Source of the DNA: Ruminococcus sp. NK3A76
GTDB taxonomy: Bacteria; Bacillota; Clostridia; Oscillospirales; Ruminococcaceae
Direction: 5' to 3'
Assembly (NCBI RefSeq): GCF_000686125.1
Contig: NZ_JMMA01000002.1
Coordinates: 1,798,001 to 1,862,000 of the forward strand
DNA: 64,000 nucleotides
Shown here: piece by piece, positions 17,591 to 26,904 of the stretch
How positions within the stretch are numbered: position 1 is the first letter of the stretch
Layout: every line of letters begins with the position of its first letter
Notes under the pieces: generated by a model
Database searches by the model: none
What the model was told of the DNA's origin: nothing
Seen by the model: the letters and a program-made list of their open reading frames with translations, nothing else
Position numbers and translations under genes: made by a program

Positions 17591-18733
17591 TCATTTTTCC
17601 TGTTCACCGAGAACAGATAGTGTGATGCGGCTCTTTCCGTCAAGGACCGCATTAGTCGGTCTGTTGATAAACGAATTTATACCGAGATAGGAATTTTGCC
17701 CCAGAAAGATATACGGCTCGAGCACGGTTATCTCGGGGTCTACCGTCATTGGCATGAATTCCCTCGCTATACGCCAAAGCGCATCAACGTCATTATCGTT
17801 TTTTATTAGCTCGCCCGGCACAAGTATGAACACCTTATACGGGTCCTTGCCGTACAGCGGCACAAGTATCTTTTCATACATCTCGCTGCCCCTGTATTTT
17901 TGCAGCGAGAAGTTTTCGATGATAAACGGCCTTTCGCCTATATACAGCTCGATAGCCCTTGAAAGGCTCTCTCTTGTGCCTCTGCTGCGGTAAAGGCTGA
18001 CTGCCGACATCATAAAGTCTCTTAGCTTATCCTCGCTCCACATCGACCGATCTGCGATATCGAGCCACTCTGCGAGCCATTCGAGAAAGTCGGCATCTGC
18101 GCTCTCGGGATCGAACCTGTCGGCTATACGGTCTATCCTGTATTCGACCTCTTCGTAAAGCGTCTGGAAAATGCCGAGAAATCTCTCCAAAAACCTGCTT
18201 TCCTTATCGCTTTTGCGGTATATATAGGGCAGTCTGTCTATCCATGACTCGGCGGGCAGATAAAGCATAATGTCATTTATAGCCGCAGGCCTGTCGCTCG
18301 TGCCGAGCAGCTCGATATACACCCACAGATACCTTCCGCTGACATCGTGCAGCAATATATCATGCACGCCGCCGATACGCTTTTTCTCAAATTGCGAGAG
18401 CATCTGCGTTTTTTCGCGCAAACTTATGCTCTTATCATTTATCACCTCATCTGCCGTAAGGGTCTTACCCTTATAGGTGAACTCCTTATCGTTTGCAGCA
18501 TAAACTATGATACGAAGATCGTCATCGGAGCAGTTTTCTGTGTTTATCACCAGCCTGTGCCAGACATTTCCCCGCTCGAGCGAATCGAACACCTTGGTCA
18601 TAAAGCAGCTTATGCCCGAGTGTTTATCCGAGCTATACTTAAGCTTATTGTCAATGACCTCCATATTTTCGTATGCACCGCGCTCAAAGTCATAGGCATT
18701 GTTCAGTATGAAATATTTAAGTCTTCCCTTCAT
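17591..18733 (-). CDS. Phage tail protein I-like baseplate protein
   Basis: 380 residues. The central part LPYIYRKSDKESRFLERFL...IDRIADRFDPESADADFLEWLA...SRGTRESLSRAIELYIGE is the pattern of the phage tail protein (P2 gpI-related) family that links baseplate wedge to fibres. An extra N-terminal beta-rich domain (about 1-160) precedes it. It comes after the J-like gene by 28 bp and before the YFYGKLL protein, the usual order in Gram-positive CIS clusters. Confidence 0.87.
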   Translation of the reverse strand: MKGRLKYFILNNAYDFERGAYENMEVIDNKLKYSSDKHSGISCFMTKVFDSLERGNVWHRLVINTENCSDDDLRIIVYAANDKEFTYKGKTLTADEVINDKSISLREKTQMLSQFEKKRIGGVHDILLHDVSGRYLWVYIELLGTSDRPAAINDIMLYLPAESWIDRLPYIYRKSDKESRFLERFLGIFQTLYEEVEYRIDRIADRFDPESADADFLEWLAEWLDIADRSMWSEDKLRDFMMSAVSLYRSRGTRESLSRAIELYIGERPFIIENFSLQKYRGSEMYEKILVPLYGKDPYKVFILVPGELIKNDNDVDALWRIAREFMPMTVDPEITVLEPYIFLGQNSYLGINSFINRPTNAVLDGKSRITLSVLGEQEK

Positions 18734-18761
18734 CTCATACAGCTCTCCTTTGCTGCCCTTA

Positions 18762-20816
18762 TCAGGTATTTATCATTACATCTATATCGGTGAGATATGC
18801 CGCCGCATTTTTCATCAGCAGCAGGTCGCCTTCGCCGGTTCTCTCGGCGTTGCTGCCCTCTGTCTGCATAGTGAGCACATTTATTGAGAAAACGCCGTCA
18901 ACGCTGTCGATAAGCTCATAAAGCCTGCTGTAGACTATCCTCGCACCGAAATCGTCCTTGATCTCTTCAAAAAACGAGGCTATGGCGTTTATAACTCTTT
19001 GCCGCAGATCGTGCGTGTTTCTCGCGGCAGTAATATCTGCATACACCATGACCTGTGCATATTCGGGGCGCACTATCCAAAACTGCGCACCGAGCATCCT
19101 GTGAGGCTCGAGGGTGTCAAGAATGTTCTTGACATATTCCTCGCTCGGAATGCCCATGCCGTTCTTGGCATAGGGCTTTACGACTATCGGCGTCACAAAG
19201 CCGTCACGCCTGCTGTCTGACTTTATCACCTTGCATTTTTCTATCCTGAGCCCCTGCGTGCTGCTGACAAAACGCTCACAGTCCTCATCGGTCACGATAG
19301 TATCGGTAGTTTTCAAAAGTCTCTGCGCTCTGAGAGTACATTCCTCCATAGTCTCCTCATCTGTGCCGCCGTATGACGCACGCTGGTTCTCGATTGTTAT
19401 CTGTGACCTATCAAAGCCCTTAATCTCGTTTATCTTGCCCTTAGTGACATTCCCCTGTGCGCCGCGTGTGAGCGAGCAGGCGATTATCAGTATCTCCCCC
19501 TCGGGCGCCATGCCGTGGATACAGTCACCGAAAGTCACTCTGCCCTTTTGGGTGTCAAGCACATAAACAAAATCATCTGTCCCCGCCGCCGCGAAATCAT
19601 TCACCTTTCTGCACTCGGCATATTTGCCGCCGCTGCCTGGCAGCTCGGTCATTATGGCGAAGGTCTCATATTCAACGTCCTTTGTTTCAAGATCGTACTC
19701 CTGGAAGGGCAGCCCCGTGCCGTAGCCCACGGCACCCTCTGCCGAAAAGGCAGCTGTCATATTCACAACGCGCACGCCTTTTGACACTCTGCCGCCGGGT
19801 ATATTTAATATGACCTCGCCGCTTTGCCCGTCTATACGCTTTTCAAAGCTTCTTACGGGGGTAAAGCAGCCGTTTTCGTCCTTTAGGAACACTCTCGTCT
19901 CACCCGTAACTGCAAGCTCGATATCAAGGCGCAGTTCATCACTCGGGCTAAGATCGGTATACTCTGCCTGCGTGTCTCTCTGAGTTACCGGCAGAAGGTT
20001 GAAGCATGCCCTTTTTATGACAGGCAGTGCATCGTATTCGCCGCCGCAAACACGGAACCTTACATAATATGCCTCATGCCCGCCTACGCTCAGGCTGCCG
20101 TGCTTACCCGCAAGGGTAAACATGATATTTCCCGAAAAAAGAAAACCGTAGGTCTTGTCCTCCCATTTAACGGGGCGCCAGAACAGCCCGTCATAGTATT
20201 CCATACACAGGCTCACAAGAGGCGTAAAGCCTGCGGGGGCGGTGATCGGGTTTCTCTCTATGCCGTCCTCACTTGCTATATCGAGCCACAGTGTATGCAG
20301 CTCTTTCTCGGCAAGGGGCTTGTCAAATCCGATATAAAACGCCCCGCCGCCATTTTCGTCAAAGGGCAGCATATGAAGATCGCCGCCGAAACGCACCTGC
20401 TCGTGCGCCGCGACATTCATTTCTCCGCCGCGGTCGCACACATACACATCTATCGCCGATGACGAGATATATGTGCGCCTGTCAGCCTCAAAGCATATAT
20501 CGCCCGCATAAAGCTTTGTGCCCCTTGCAGCCGTTATGTCATCATCAAATATCACCGAAACATCTGTCGATGAGGGGGTCTTTGTGCGTCTTTTAAGACC
20601 AAGCAGCTTAAGATACTTGCTGATGTTATCGGGGCCTATCTTGTTTAAGTAATACTGCTGGCTCTCTTTGAGCCATGCAAACATTTCAAGCATGGTCATG
20701 CCCGGGTCGTGATAGTTGAAATCAGTCCATTCGGGATAGATGCTTGCTATCGAATTGCGTGCATTGTCAAGTATATCGTCAAAGCATTCGTTATCAAGAT
20801 TTATATCGGGCAGCAA
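18762..20816 (-). CDS. Baseplate J-type assembly protein (shorter copy)
   Basis: Start TTG 20816 with GGGAGGTGA seven bases upstream; 684 residues. The N-terminus (YPEWTDFNYHDPGMTMLEMF, then AWLKESQQYYLNKI) is the signature of the putative baseplate assembly protein family of CIS clusters. Baseplate J hallmarks lie near residue 479 (SYGGTDEETMEECTLRAQ, then VTDEDCERFV). It forms the wedge with the longer J-type protein encoded just upstream and the gp25-like protein. Confidence 0.92.
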   Translation of the reverse strand: MLPDINLDNECFDDILDNARNSIASIYPEWTDFNYHDPGMTMLEMFAWLKESQQYYLNKIGPDNISKYLKLLGLKRRTKTPSSTDVSVIFDDDITAARGTKLYAGDICFEADRRTYISSSAIDVYVCDRGGEMNVAAHEQVRFGGDLHMLPFDENGGGAFYIGFDKPLAEKELHTLWLDIASEDGIERNPITAPAGFTPLVSLCMEYYDGLFWRPVKWEDKTYGFLFSGNIMFTLAGKHGSLSVGGHEAYYVRFRVCGGEYDALPVIKRACFNLLPVTQRDTQAEYTDLSPSDELRLDIELAVTGETRVFLKDENGCFTPVRSFEKRIDGQSGEVILNIPGGRVSKGVRVVNMTAAFSAEGAVGYGTGLPFQEYDLETKDVEYETFAIMTELPGSGGKYAECRKVNDFAAAGTDDFVYVLDTQKGRVTFGDCIHGMAPEGEILIIACSLTRGAQGNVTKGKINEIKGFDRSQITIENQRASYGGTDEETMEECTLRAQRLLKTTDTIVTDEDCERFVSSTQGLRIEKCKVIKSDSRRDGFVTPIVVKPYAKNGMGIPSEEYVKNILDTLEPHRMLGAQFWIVRPEYAQVMVYADITAARNTHDLRQRVINAIASFFEEIKDDFGARIVYSRLYELIDSVDGVFSINVLTMQTEGSNAERTGEGDLLLMKNAAAYLTDIDVMINT

Positions 20817-20848
20817 GCTGTCACCTCCCTTTTAATGTCAAACACCGC

Positions 20849-23809
20849 TCACACTACCGTTACCGAGATATCATGCTCGCCGCTTTGGGCAAGAAGGTAG
20901 CTGTAATCGGCTACTGAATCACTGTCTATCTCCTTCTGGCCGCCTGCGGAAAGCACATACATGGTTATATAAAGCCTGCGTATGAGCACTATATCCTTTA
21001 AGCGCATAAGCGCACTCCTTATCTGCTGCTCGTTGGGTATCATGCCGAGCCGCCAGAGATTGTCGCCCTCGGTGCCCGAGAACGCCGCAAAATAATCCTC
21101 CAAGCATTTCTGCGCGTTCTTTCTGAGCTCGAAAATGCCGTTTATATCCTTTGTCTGTATCTCGGCTCTGACATTTATTTTCACAAATGTCGGCTCGGTG
21201 ATATACAGCCTGTCGTTTGATACTATATTCCCGGGGAGCCTGTCCTTAAGATACTCGGCTATCTCGTTTCGTATCCTGACAAACTCCGAGTTCTCGCGCT
21301 TTAGCACCACAAGCGTAACTGCACCGCTCTCCCTGCTGCCGGAGGCGTTCCTGCCGCTTATGCATCTAAGCTTTTTGATGTTTCTCGACGCATTGAATGT
21401 CAGGCTCTCAAGATCGCGGGCGGTCACGGCCTTGCCCTGTGTGCGAAGCATTACGGCGTTTCTTCTCATCGCCTCGTGTATCGTCTCGGTATCGCTCCCG
21501 CCGTAAAAGCTCTTTGGATTGACCGTCTCGGACACAAAGCCGTAGGAGCGTTCAAGCCCCGCTATCTTGCCTGCCGGGATATTTGTGCGCTCGCCGCCGC
21601 CTGTTGTGTATATCACCCTTATATTGTTTATATCCGATACGGGCGGTATCCTGCCCTTGCGGCCGTTGCCGAAGGTTATCCTGCCCGTGCTGCGGTCAAG
21701 CACATAGCTCCTCGAGGCGCTGTTCTCTGCAGCAAATGAGCCTACATCGTCCCACCTGACCCATATCTCGGAGTCAATGCCGCCGCTGCCGCTCACTCTT
21801 ATTATGCGGCCGAGCTTTTCAAGCTCCGAAAGCTCTGTTTCCTTGATCGAGTCTATCTCATTGACATACAGCTCAAGCTCCAGTACTCCCGCAGATGCAA
21901 GAGTGAACACGGCGTCCTCGCTGTATATATTCATCGCAAAGTATTCCTCGTTATGGCTGTCAACATTTATGACCCTGACCGTGTTGAAATATATCCTGTC
22001 GATCACGGGCATACCCGCTCTTTTGCTGCGGTACATATCCTCCTTGTCTGATACGGCTATCCAGTAAAGCTCCTCGCCGAAGAGAGTTCGCTTTGCAAAG
22101 CCGTGATTATCCAAAAGCACCGTAGAGCCTGCCTTTGAAAAGCCCTCTGTCTCATCAACGATGTTCACAGGACACCAGCCCTTGTCTGTAAGATATGTCC
22201 AGATAAGCTTTGGACGTGCCGACGCGGTGCCCTCCTCTATATCCCAAAGTATGCGCATAGGTCCCTTGTCGGGCGGCGAGTTAAAGCCGAAAAGCACCGT
22301 TCTGCCGCCAAAGCCGCTGTGTATGAAGGGCGCATAGCCCTCCTCCGCCGCAAAAACAGGGTCATAGCGCTGCTGCGAAATGTTGTTGTATGCCGTTATA
22401 TCGGATATGCGGCAGCCGTGAGCCTCATAATGATACTCAAAGGAAAGATTGCGCACAAGGGGCGAAAGATACCAGCCCTTGTTTTTGTAAAGGTTCTCGG
22501 CTTTGAGTATCCTTGCTCTTATGTAATACCCCGAGCCTGCGCCCACAAAGGTCTCGGCGATGTCATCGGGGCAGGTGAAGGTCATGCTTTTAAAGCAGCT
22601 CGTAACGCCTTCCTTTATGCTGAAAATATCGGCAGCATAGCTGTCTTGGAAAAGCCTGCTCCAGCCTATGCCGTTGAAATACTCCCAGATGACGCTCGTT
22701 ATCGCTATTTTATATGACTCTGCCTCTTTAAAATCCTTTTTGTTGGCGACCCATTTCCAGTTGATGCCGCCGTCATCTATCTGATTTTCTATCGGCACCT
22801 CGACTATACTCATATCAAAGCTCACAGTGATCTTTGCGCCGCACTTAGAAAGCACCTCGGACGAGCCGAGATACACCTCGTCAAAAAGCCCGAATCGCTC
22901 ACCGAAGGGGTGAAACTCATTTATATCGTATTCTACGTTTCCGTTCTGCACGCTGTCGGGAACTATCGCATCACCCGAGGGAAAGGCCTCCATATGCGTA
23001 AAGCTCAGGCTCTGCACCCTTGACATATCCTTAACACTAATGCGTATGCTGATACCTTCCTCGTCGGCGGTCACGGGCGGGCGGTCTGCACCCTTTTGCA
23101 GTATAAGCTCGCCGTTTTCTTCCCGCACGCTGTCAAACGGGGTATACCCCGACCTCTCGCCGCCGTAATACTCTATGCTTGCAGTACTCTCTTCGGTAAG
23201 CGCCCTTATGCTGTCAGTCACCGAGGCGGTGCCGCCCCTGTTAAACAGCCTGAGCGCTATCTGCCCCTTAGAGCTTATGCCGAAGGCATAGGGGTGAGAA
23301 AGGCACATTATATGCTTTTGCAGATTTTCGCGCGGAAGCCCGAAGAGCACTGTTTTCTGCTCACCGAAGCCTTCATACTCGCCGATAAACGAGCCTGCAT
23401 CATCTACGCAGAAGGCCTTGACTATCTTTGCGGGAGAGACAAGGATATCATCGCAGGTCTCAAAGCGCATTGTGTCGCCCTCTGCCGTATATGACGAAAG
23501 CACAGCGCCCTTTGCAACCTCGGTCTCCCCGACATCGTCGGAGGACAGCGAAAAGCTCACATAGCCCTCTGAGGGCGATGCGGGCAGAAGTGATGCGTTC
23601 ATCATATTGAAAAATGCTATCTTGTTTTTGAGGGGGGTGTTATTGACCTTTTTTATCGTGCCTGCGAGCATCTCGGCATAAACAAGTGCAAGAGCCGCGG
23701 CTATATCGGGGTTTTCCGTGTCTATGCTCCACTCGGGGGTATAGCTTTTGGCACGCTCCCTTATCTGTGCGATAATATCCTCTTTGCTGCGGTCATCTAC
23801 CTTTGCCAC
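20849..23809 (-). CDS. Baseplate J-type assembly protein (longer copy, Afp11/gp6-like)
   Basis: I place the start at GTG 23809 (MAKVDDRSKED), five bases after AGAGGTGA; the GTG nine bases upstream would overlap its own RBS. 986 residues. N-terminal YTPEWSIDTENPDIAAALALV and a J-type core near residue 766 (FYGGSDTETIHEAMRRNA, then AVTARDLESLTF) identify it. The long middle insertion is beta-rich. Expected to form the baseplate wedge with gp25- and gpI-like proteins. Confidence 0.92.
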   Translation of the reverse strand: MAKVDDRSKEDIIAQIRERAKSYTPEWSIDTENPDIAAALALVYAEMLAGTIKKVNNTPLKNKIAFFNMMNASLLPASPSEGYVSFSLSSDDVGETEVAKGAVLSSYTAEGDTMRFETCDDILVSPAKIVKAFCVDDAGSFIGEYEGFGEQKTVLFGLPRENLQKHIMCLSHPYAFGISSKGQIALRLFNRGGTASVTDSIRALTEESTASIEYYGGERSGYTPFDSVREENGELILQKGADRPPVTADEEGISIRISVKDMSRVQSLSFTHMEAFPSGDAIVPDSVQNGNVEYDINEFHPFGERFGLFDEVYLGSSEVLSKCGAKITVSFDMSIVEVPIENQIDDGGINWKWVANKKDFKEAESYKIAITSVIWEYFNGIGWSRLFQDSYAADIFSIKEGVTSCFKSMTFTCPDDIAETFVGAGSGYYIRARILKAENLYKNKGWYLSPLVRNLSFEYHYEAHGCRISDITAYNNISQQRYDPVFAAEEGYAPFIHSGFGGRTVLFGFNSPPDKGPMRILWDIEEGTASARPKLIWTYLTDKGWCPVNIVDETEGFSKAGSTVLLDNHGFAKRTLFGEELYWIAVSDKEDMYRSKRAGMPVIDRIYFNTVRVINVDSHNEEYFAMNIYSEDAVFTLASAGVLELELYVNEIDSIKETELSELEKLGRIIRVSGSGGIDSEIWVRWDDVGSFAAENSASRSYVLDRSTGRITFGNGRKGRIPPVSDINNIRVIYTTGGGERTNIPAGKIAGLERSYGFVSETVNPKSFYGGSDTETIHEAMRRNAVMLRTQGKAVTARDLESLTFNASRNIKKLRCISGRNASGSRESGAVTLVVLKRENSEFVRIRNEIAEYLKDRLPGNIVSNDRLYITEPTFVKINVRAEIQTKDINGIFELRKNAQKCLEDYFAAFSGTEGDNLWRLGMIPNEQQIRSALMRLKDIVLIRRLYITMYVLSAGGQKEIDSDSVADYSYLLAQSGEHDISVTVV

Positions 23810-23843
23810 GTCTCTCACCTCTTTTCGCTGCTGTTATATGCTC

Positions 23844-24260
23844 TTATCTTTCCGTATCGCCGTAGCCCTCGTTTATATAGAAGGGATAGACGAGGTTGAA
23901 AGGGTTATTTGTTGACCTTACCACATAGCTTACATTTATTATCAGCTTGCCGTTATCGTCGGGTGCAAAGGCCACCTCAGCGTTTATGTCCTTTATGCGC
24001 GGCTCCCACATTATAAGCGCATTCTCGACCTCGCGCTTCATCATCATAAGCGTGGTATAATCCGAGCCGCTGAAAGCGAATGAGTTTATAGCGCACCCAA
24101 ACTCGGGCATCATCGGACGCTCACCGGGGGCTGTGCCGAGTATCAGGCGCACCGATTCGCTTATATCCTCCTCATTTGAGGATGTGCGCACTCTGCCGGT
24201 ATTCGGGTCTACGCTCACGGGGAACTTAAAGCCCGTTCCGAGAAAGCTCTTATCATACAT
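23844..24260 (-). CDS. gp25-like baseplate protein (Afp9-like)
   Basis: 138 residues of the GPW/gp25 family: SVRLILGTAPGERPMMPEFG near the front and the conserved MWEPRIKDINAEV segment toward the end. In contractile tails this lysozyme-fold protein joins the wedge to the first sheath ring. It lies between the spike gene and the first J-type gene, the order in most CIS loci. Confidence 0.94.
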   Translation of the reverse strand: MYDKSFLGTGFKFPVSVDPNTGRVRTSSNEEDISESVRLILGTAPGERPMMPEFGCAINSFAFSGSDYTTLMMMKREVENALIMWEPRIKDINAEVAFAPDDNGKLIINVSYVVRSTNNPFNLVYPFYINEGYGDTER

Positions 24261-24277
24261 TACGCCGCACCTGCCTT

Positions 24278-25057
24278 TTATCCGTTGATCTTCACGAGCG
24301 CACCCTTAAGCTCACATACTGCACTCGACTGAGCCTTTATGGTGGCATTTGCCTTTATATCAATGTTTGCGCCCTCTATCTTGGTGGTGGCGCCGTTTGT
24401 TTTGAGCGTCTGATCTGCCTTCAGCTCAACGGTGCCCCCCTGCATAGAAAGCTTCTTTCCGCTGCCGTCAAAGGTACCCTTAACGCCGCCTGCATCAAGT
24501 GTTATCTTCTTTTCGGCCTTTATAGTTATCTCTCCCGCCTTTGAGTCTATCTTGACAAGGTTTTTCTTATCCTTGTCCTGTATTATCATATTATCGTTTT
24601 CTTCGTCCAAAACTATTGTCTTGCCCTTGGCAGTCTTTATCTCTATCTTCTGCTTGTCGGCAGTATCGTTTATGAGCACCTCGTTACCCGCCTTGGTGAC
24701 AAAGCGCTTTATCATGTTCTTTTCCTCGACAGCGCCCTCGGGCTGAGCGTTCTTGCCGCTCCACAGGCTGCCTATGACTATGGGGCAGTTCCTGTCGCCC
24801 ATTCTGAATGCGACAACCACCTCATCGCCTATCTCGGGCAGCGCATAGCCGCCGTATTTATTTCCCGCATAGGGTGTCATCACAGGTATCCAGCCGGTGA
24901 CATTCGTTCCGTCCTCGCCGAGGAAAAGCTCTACCTTCACCCTGCCGGGGTTGTCCTTATCATAGTTTTCCTTTACCGTGCCGGTAACTACGCCGCTTAT
25001 TATGCCGCTTGACGATGCACCCGGGGCAAAGCCCGCCATATCTCCGAAAAGGCTCAT
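24278..25057 (-). CDS. gp5/V-like spike protein (OB fold plus beta-helix)
   Basis: ATG at 25057, directly after the TAG of the gp27-like gene; the upstream ATG at 25081 lies inside that gene. 259 residues. The OB-fold part has GTVKENYDKDNPGRVKVE and PVMTPYAGNKYGGYALPEIG, then DEVVVAFRMGDRNCPIVIGS, as in VgrG/gp5 proteins. The C-terminal 140 residues are Lys/Ile/Gly beta-helix repeats (KAEKKITLDAGG, GTVELKADQTLKTNG). No lysozyme domain. Together with the 359-residue protein it forms a two-gene equivalent of Afp8. Confidence 0.93.
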   Translation of the reverse strand: MSLFGDMAGFAPGASSSGIISGVVTGTVKENYDKDNPGRVKVELFLGEDGTNVTGWIPVMTPYAGNKYGGYALPEIGDEVVVAFRMGDRNCPIVIGSLWSGKNAQPEGAVEEKNMIKRFVTKAGNEVLINDTADKQKIEIKTAKGKTIVLDEENDNMIIQDKDKKNLVKIDSKAGEITIKAEKKITLDAGGVKGTFDGSGKKLSMQGGTVELKADQTLKTNGATTKIEGANIDIKANATIKAQSSAVCELKGALVKING

Positions 25058-25058
25058 T

Positions 25059-26138
25059 CTATTCCCATCCTCTCGCCTCAAATGATGTGATAAAGCCCGA
25101 ACTGTTTATGCGGTGCGTGACCTCGCTAAGATAATACTTGTTATCCGCAAGCTTGTCAACATTCTCCACCTGTAAAAACCGTCCCGGAACTATCTCCGGC
25201 AGGCCTATCAGCTCGCCCTCTGCGTAGTAGCTGTTTTGCAGCATTTTCTCAGCTATGGCCGCAGCTCTTATCTTTGCCTTCTCCTCGCTGTCGGCATCGG
25301 CATCTATAAAAAACTGCTGCTGCGAGGGTGTCATAACCGGGGTGCTGCTCACAGTCGTCTTGGCCTTTGTCTTTGAGGATACGGCCTTACTGTTAACAGG
25401 ATCATAGCCTATCACGTTTATCTCTGTGTCGAGATAATCAGCCATAGTGCTCAGTCTCATAAGCTCCCTGCCGAGGTTCACGGTCATGATGGGCGTCTTG
25501 TTCTTGCAGGGCTTTCTGAAATACGCCTTATCGTAAAGGATAAAAAATTCCCTTTCAGACTTGCCGTGCCCGAGCAGCTCGTTTCTGACAAAGTTATAGT
25601 CATTTGTGCTTTGTGAAACGGGGGCAGTCAGATTATCAGTCGTTGCCTCGGCCTCTATACTGCAAAGCTTTGAGTACCTGCCCATGACCTTTTTAAATAT
25701 GTCCGAATAGTTCTTATCCTCGTAAAGCTGCTTTCTGATGCCGTTTGTCATCATCAGTTTCCTTGCGTCCATAAGCTTTACCACAAGCATCGGCTCATCG
25801 TATATCTCGCAGCCTATGCCCGCCACATAGCCCTTGAACACAGGCGTTGTAGCTGAAAGGTAGCCAAGCTCTATCTCTATGACAGTTCCGAGCTTGAAAA
25901 GCCCCTTTACCTTGCTGTCAAAGCTGTGCTTCTCAATGTCATAAACGTCTGCTATCTTTATTATTACCATTCCCGCACACTCGAGCGACAGAGTGACTGT
26001 AAGCTCGGTGACGGTCAGCTTGTTTTTTGCGATAAGATCGCTGCCGCTTGATTTTATCTTGAAGGCGGGAACTATGAAATTGCCGTACTTGTTTTCAAGC
26101 GAGGAATACTTTGCCGTAGCCGTCATCAGATCGGCCAT
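25059..26138 (-). CDS. gp27-like hub protein (late control D family)
   Basis: 359 residues. The sequence LELSCAG-type beta domain followed by KLGTVIEIELGYLSATTPVF, YVAGIGCEIYDE and later LLGHGKSEREFFILYDKAYF matches the gp27/late control protein D fold of spike hubs. The protein forms the trimeric hub that links spike and tube. It is separated by one base from the spike gene, so the usual VgrG/Afp8 fusion is split here. Confidence 0.88.
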   Translation of the reverse strand: MADLMTATAKYSSLENKYGNFIVPAFKIKSSGSDLIAKNKLTVTELTVTLSLECAGMVIIKIADVYDIEKHSFDSKVKGLFKLGTVIEIELGYLSATTPVFKGYVAGIGCEIYDEPMLVVKLMDARKLMMTNGIRKQLYEDKNYSDIFKKVMGRYSKLCSIEAEATTDNLTAPVSQSTNDYNFVRNELLGHGKSEREFFILYDKAYFRKPCKNKTPIMTVNLGRELMRLSTMADYLDTEINVIGYDPVNSKAVSSKTKAKTTVSSTPVMTPSQQQFFIDADADSEEKAKIRAAAIAEKMLQNSYYAEGELIGLPEIVPGRFLQVENVDKLADNKYYLSEVTHRINSSGFITSFEARGWE

Positions 26139-26160
26139 AAGGGATCACCGCCGTTATCTT

Positions 26161-26889
26161 TTATTCGTCAATGGAAGGCACTCTGAGCATCTCGCCCACG
26201 GGTATGTCGAGAGGGTTCATTATGCCGTTTGCGTCTGCTATCCTGCGCCACTCGCGCACATCGCCGTATTCGTTTTTGGCTATATTCCAGATATTGTTAT
26301 CTTCCGACATCACCCTTGCCTTTGTACGGTCGGGTGACATCAGGGGGCTTTTCTTCTGTGATGCATTGCCGCTTGTGCCCCTCATCGTCAGATCGACGAC
26401 TGCACGCAGCGGCTTACCCGTTTTGTCAAACATAGTGTATGACACCACTACGCTTTCGGCAAACCCGACAAACTGTGTAGTGCCCCACACGAACGCCGCA
26501 TTCGGGGGCTTATGCTTATCGCCGTCTATCACGGTGAGCGAGGTTATCTTATTTATCGTCTTGGTGATATCCTTATCCTCGCCGCCCATTATAGCACTCA
26601 CAGCTCCCGTTAACATAGACGAGACCGATGTCGGCTCGTCGCAGTCAAAATAGAGCTTAACATTGAGCGTATCAAAGGGTTTGCCCTTGAACACACTGGT
26701 CGGCTCGTTTTCTTGTCGGCGTTCTTTTTCGGTAAAGTTGCTCCTGTTGGTTATCCTGTAATCCGAGGGGTTGAACTGAACGGGTATCTGCTCGACATTC
26801 CCGCCCGCTATGACTATCATAGCCTTAGCGCTTGCGAACTTGCCCGCTATCTTGCTGCCGATATTTGAAAGTGTGCTGGTAAGACCCAT
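26161..26889 (-). CDS. LysM-domain baseplate protein (Afp7-like)
   Basis: 242 residues. The N-terminal part has PVQFNPSDYRITNRSNFTEKE, typical of Afp7/gp53-like CIS proteins, and the C-terminal 50 residues form a LysM domain (DNNIWNIAKNEYGDVREWRR then ANGIMNPLDIPVGEMLRVP). LysM here is thought to bind within the baseplate rather than peptidoglycan. It sits between the giant repeat protein and the gp27-like hub, the standard place. Confidence 0.93.
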   Translation of the reverse strand: MGLTSTLSNIGSKIAGKFASAKAMIVIAGGNVEQIPVQFNPSDYRITNRSNFTEKERRQENEPTSVFKGKPFDTLNVKLYFDCDEPTSVSSMLTGAVSAIMGGEDKDITKTINKITSLTVIDGDKHKPPNAAFVWGTTQFVGFAESVVVSYTMFDKTGKPLRAVVDLTMRGTSGNASQKKSPLMSPDRTKARVMSEDNNIWNIAKNEYGDVREWRRIADANGIMNPLDIPVGEMLRVPSIDE

Positions 26890-26904
26890 TACGATACCCC
26901 TTTC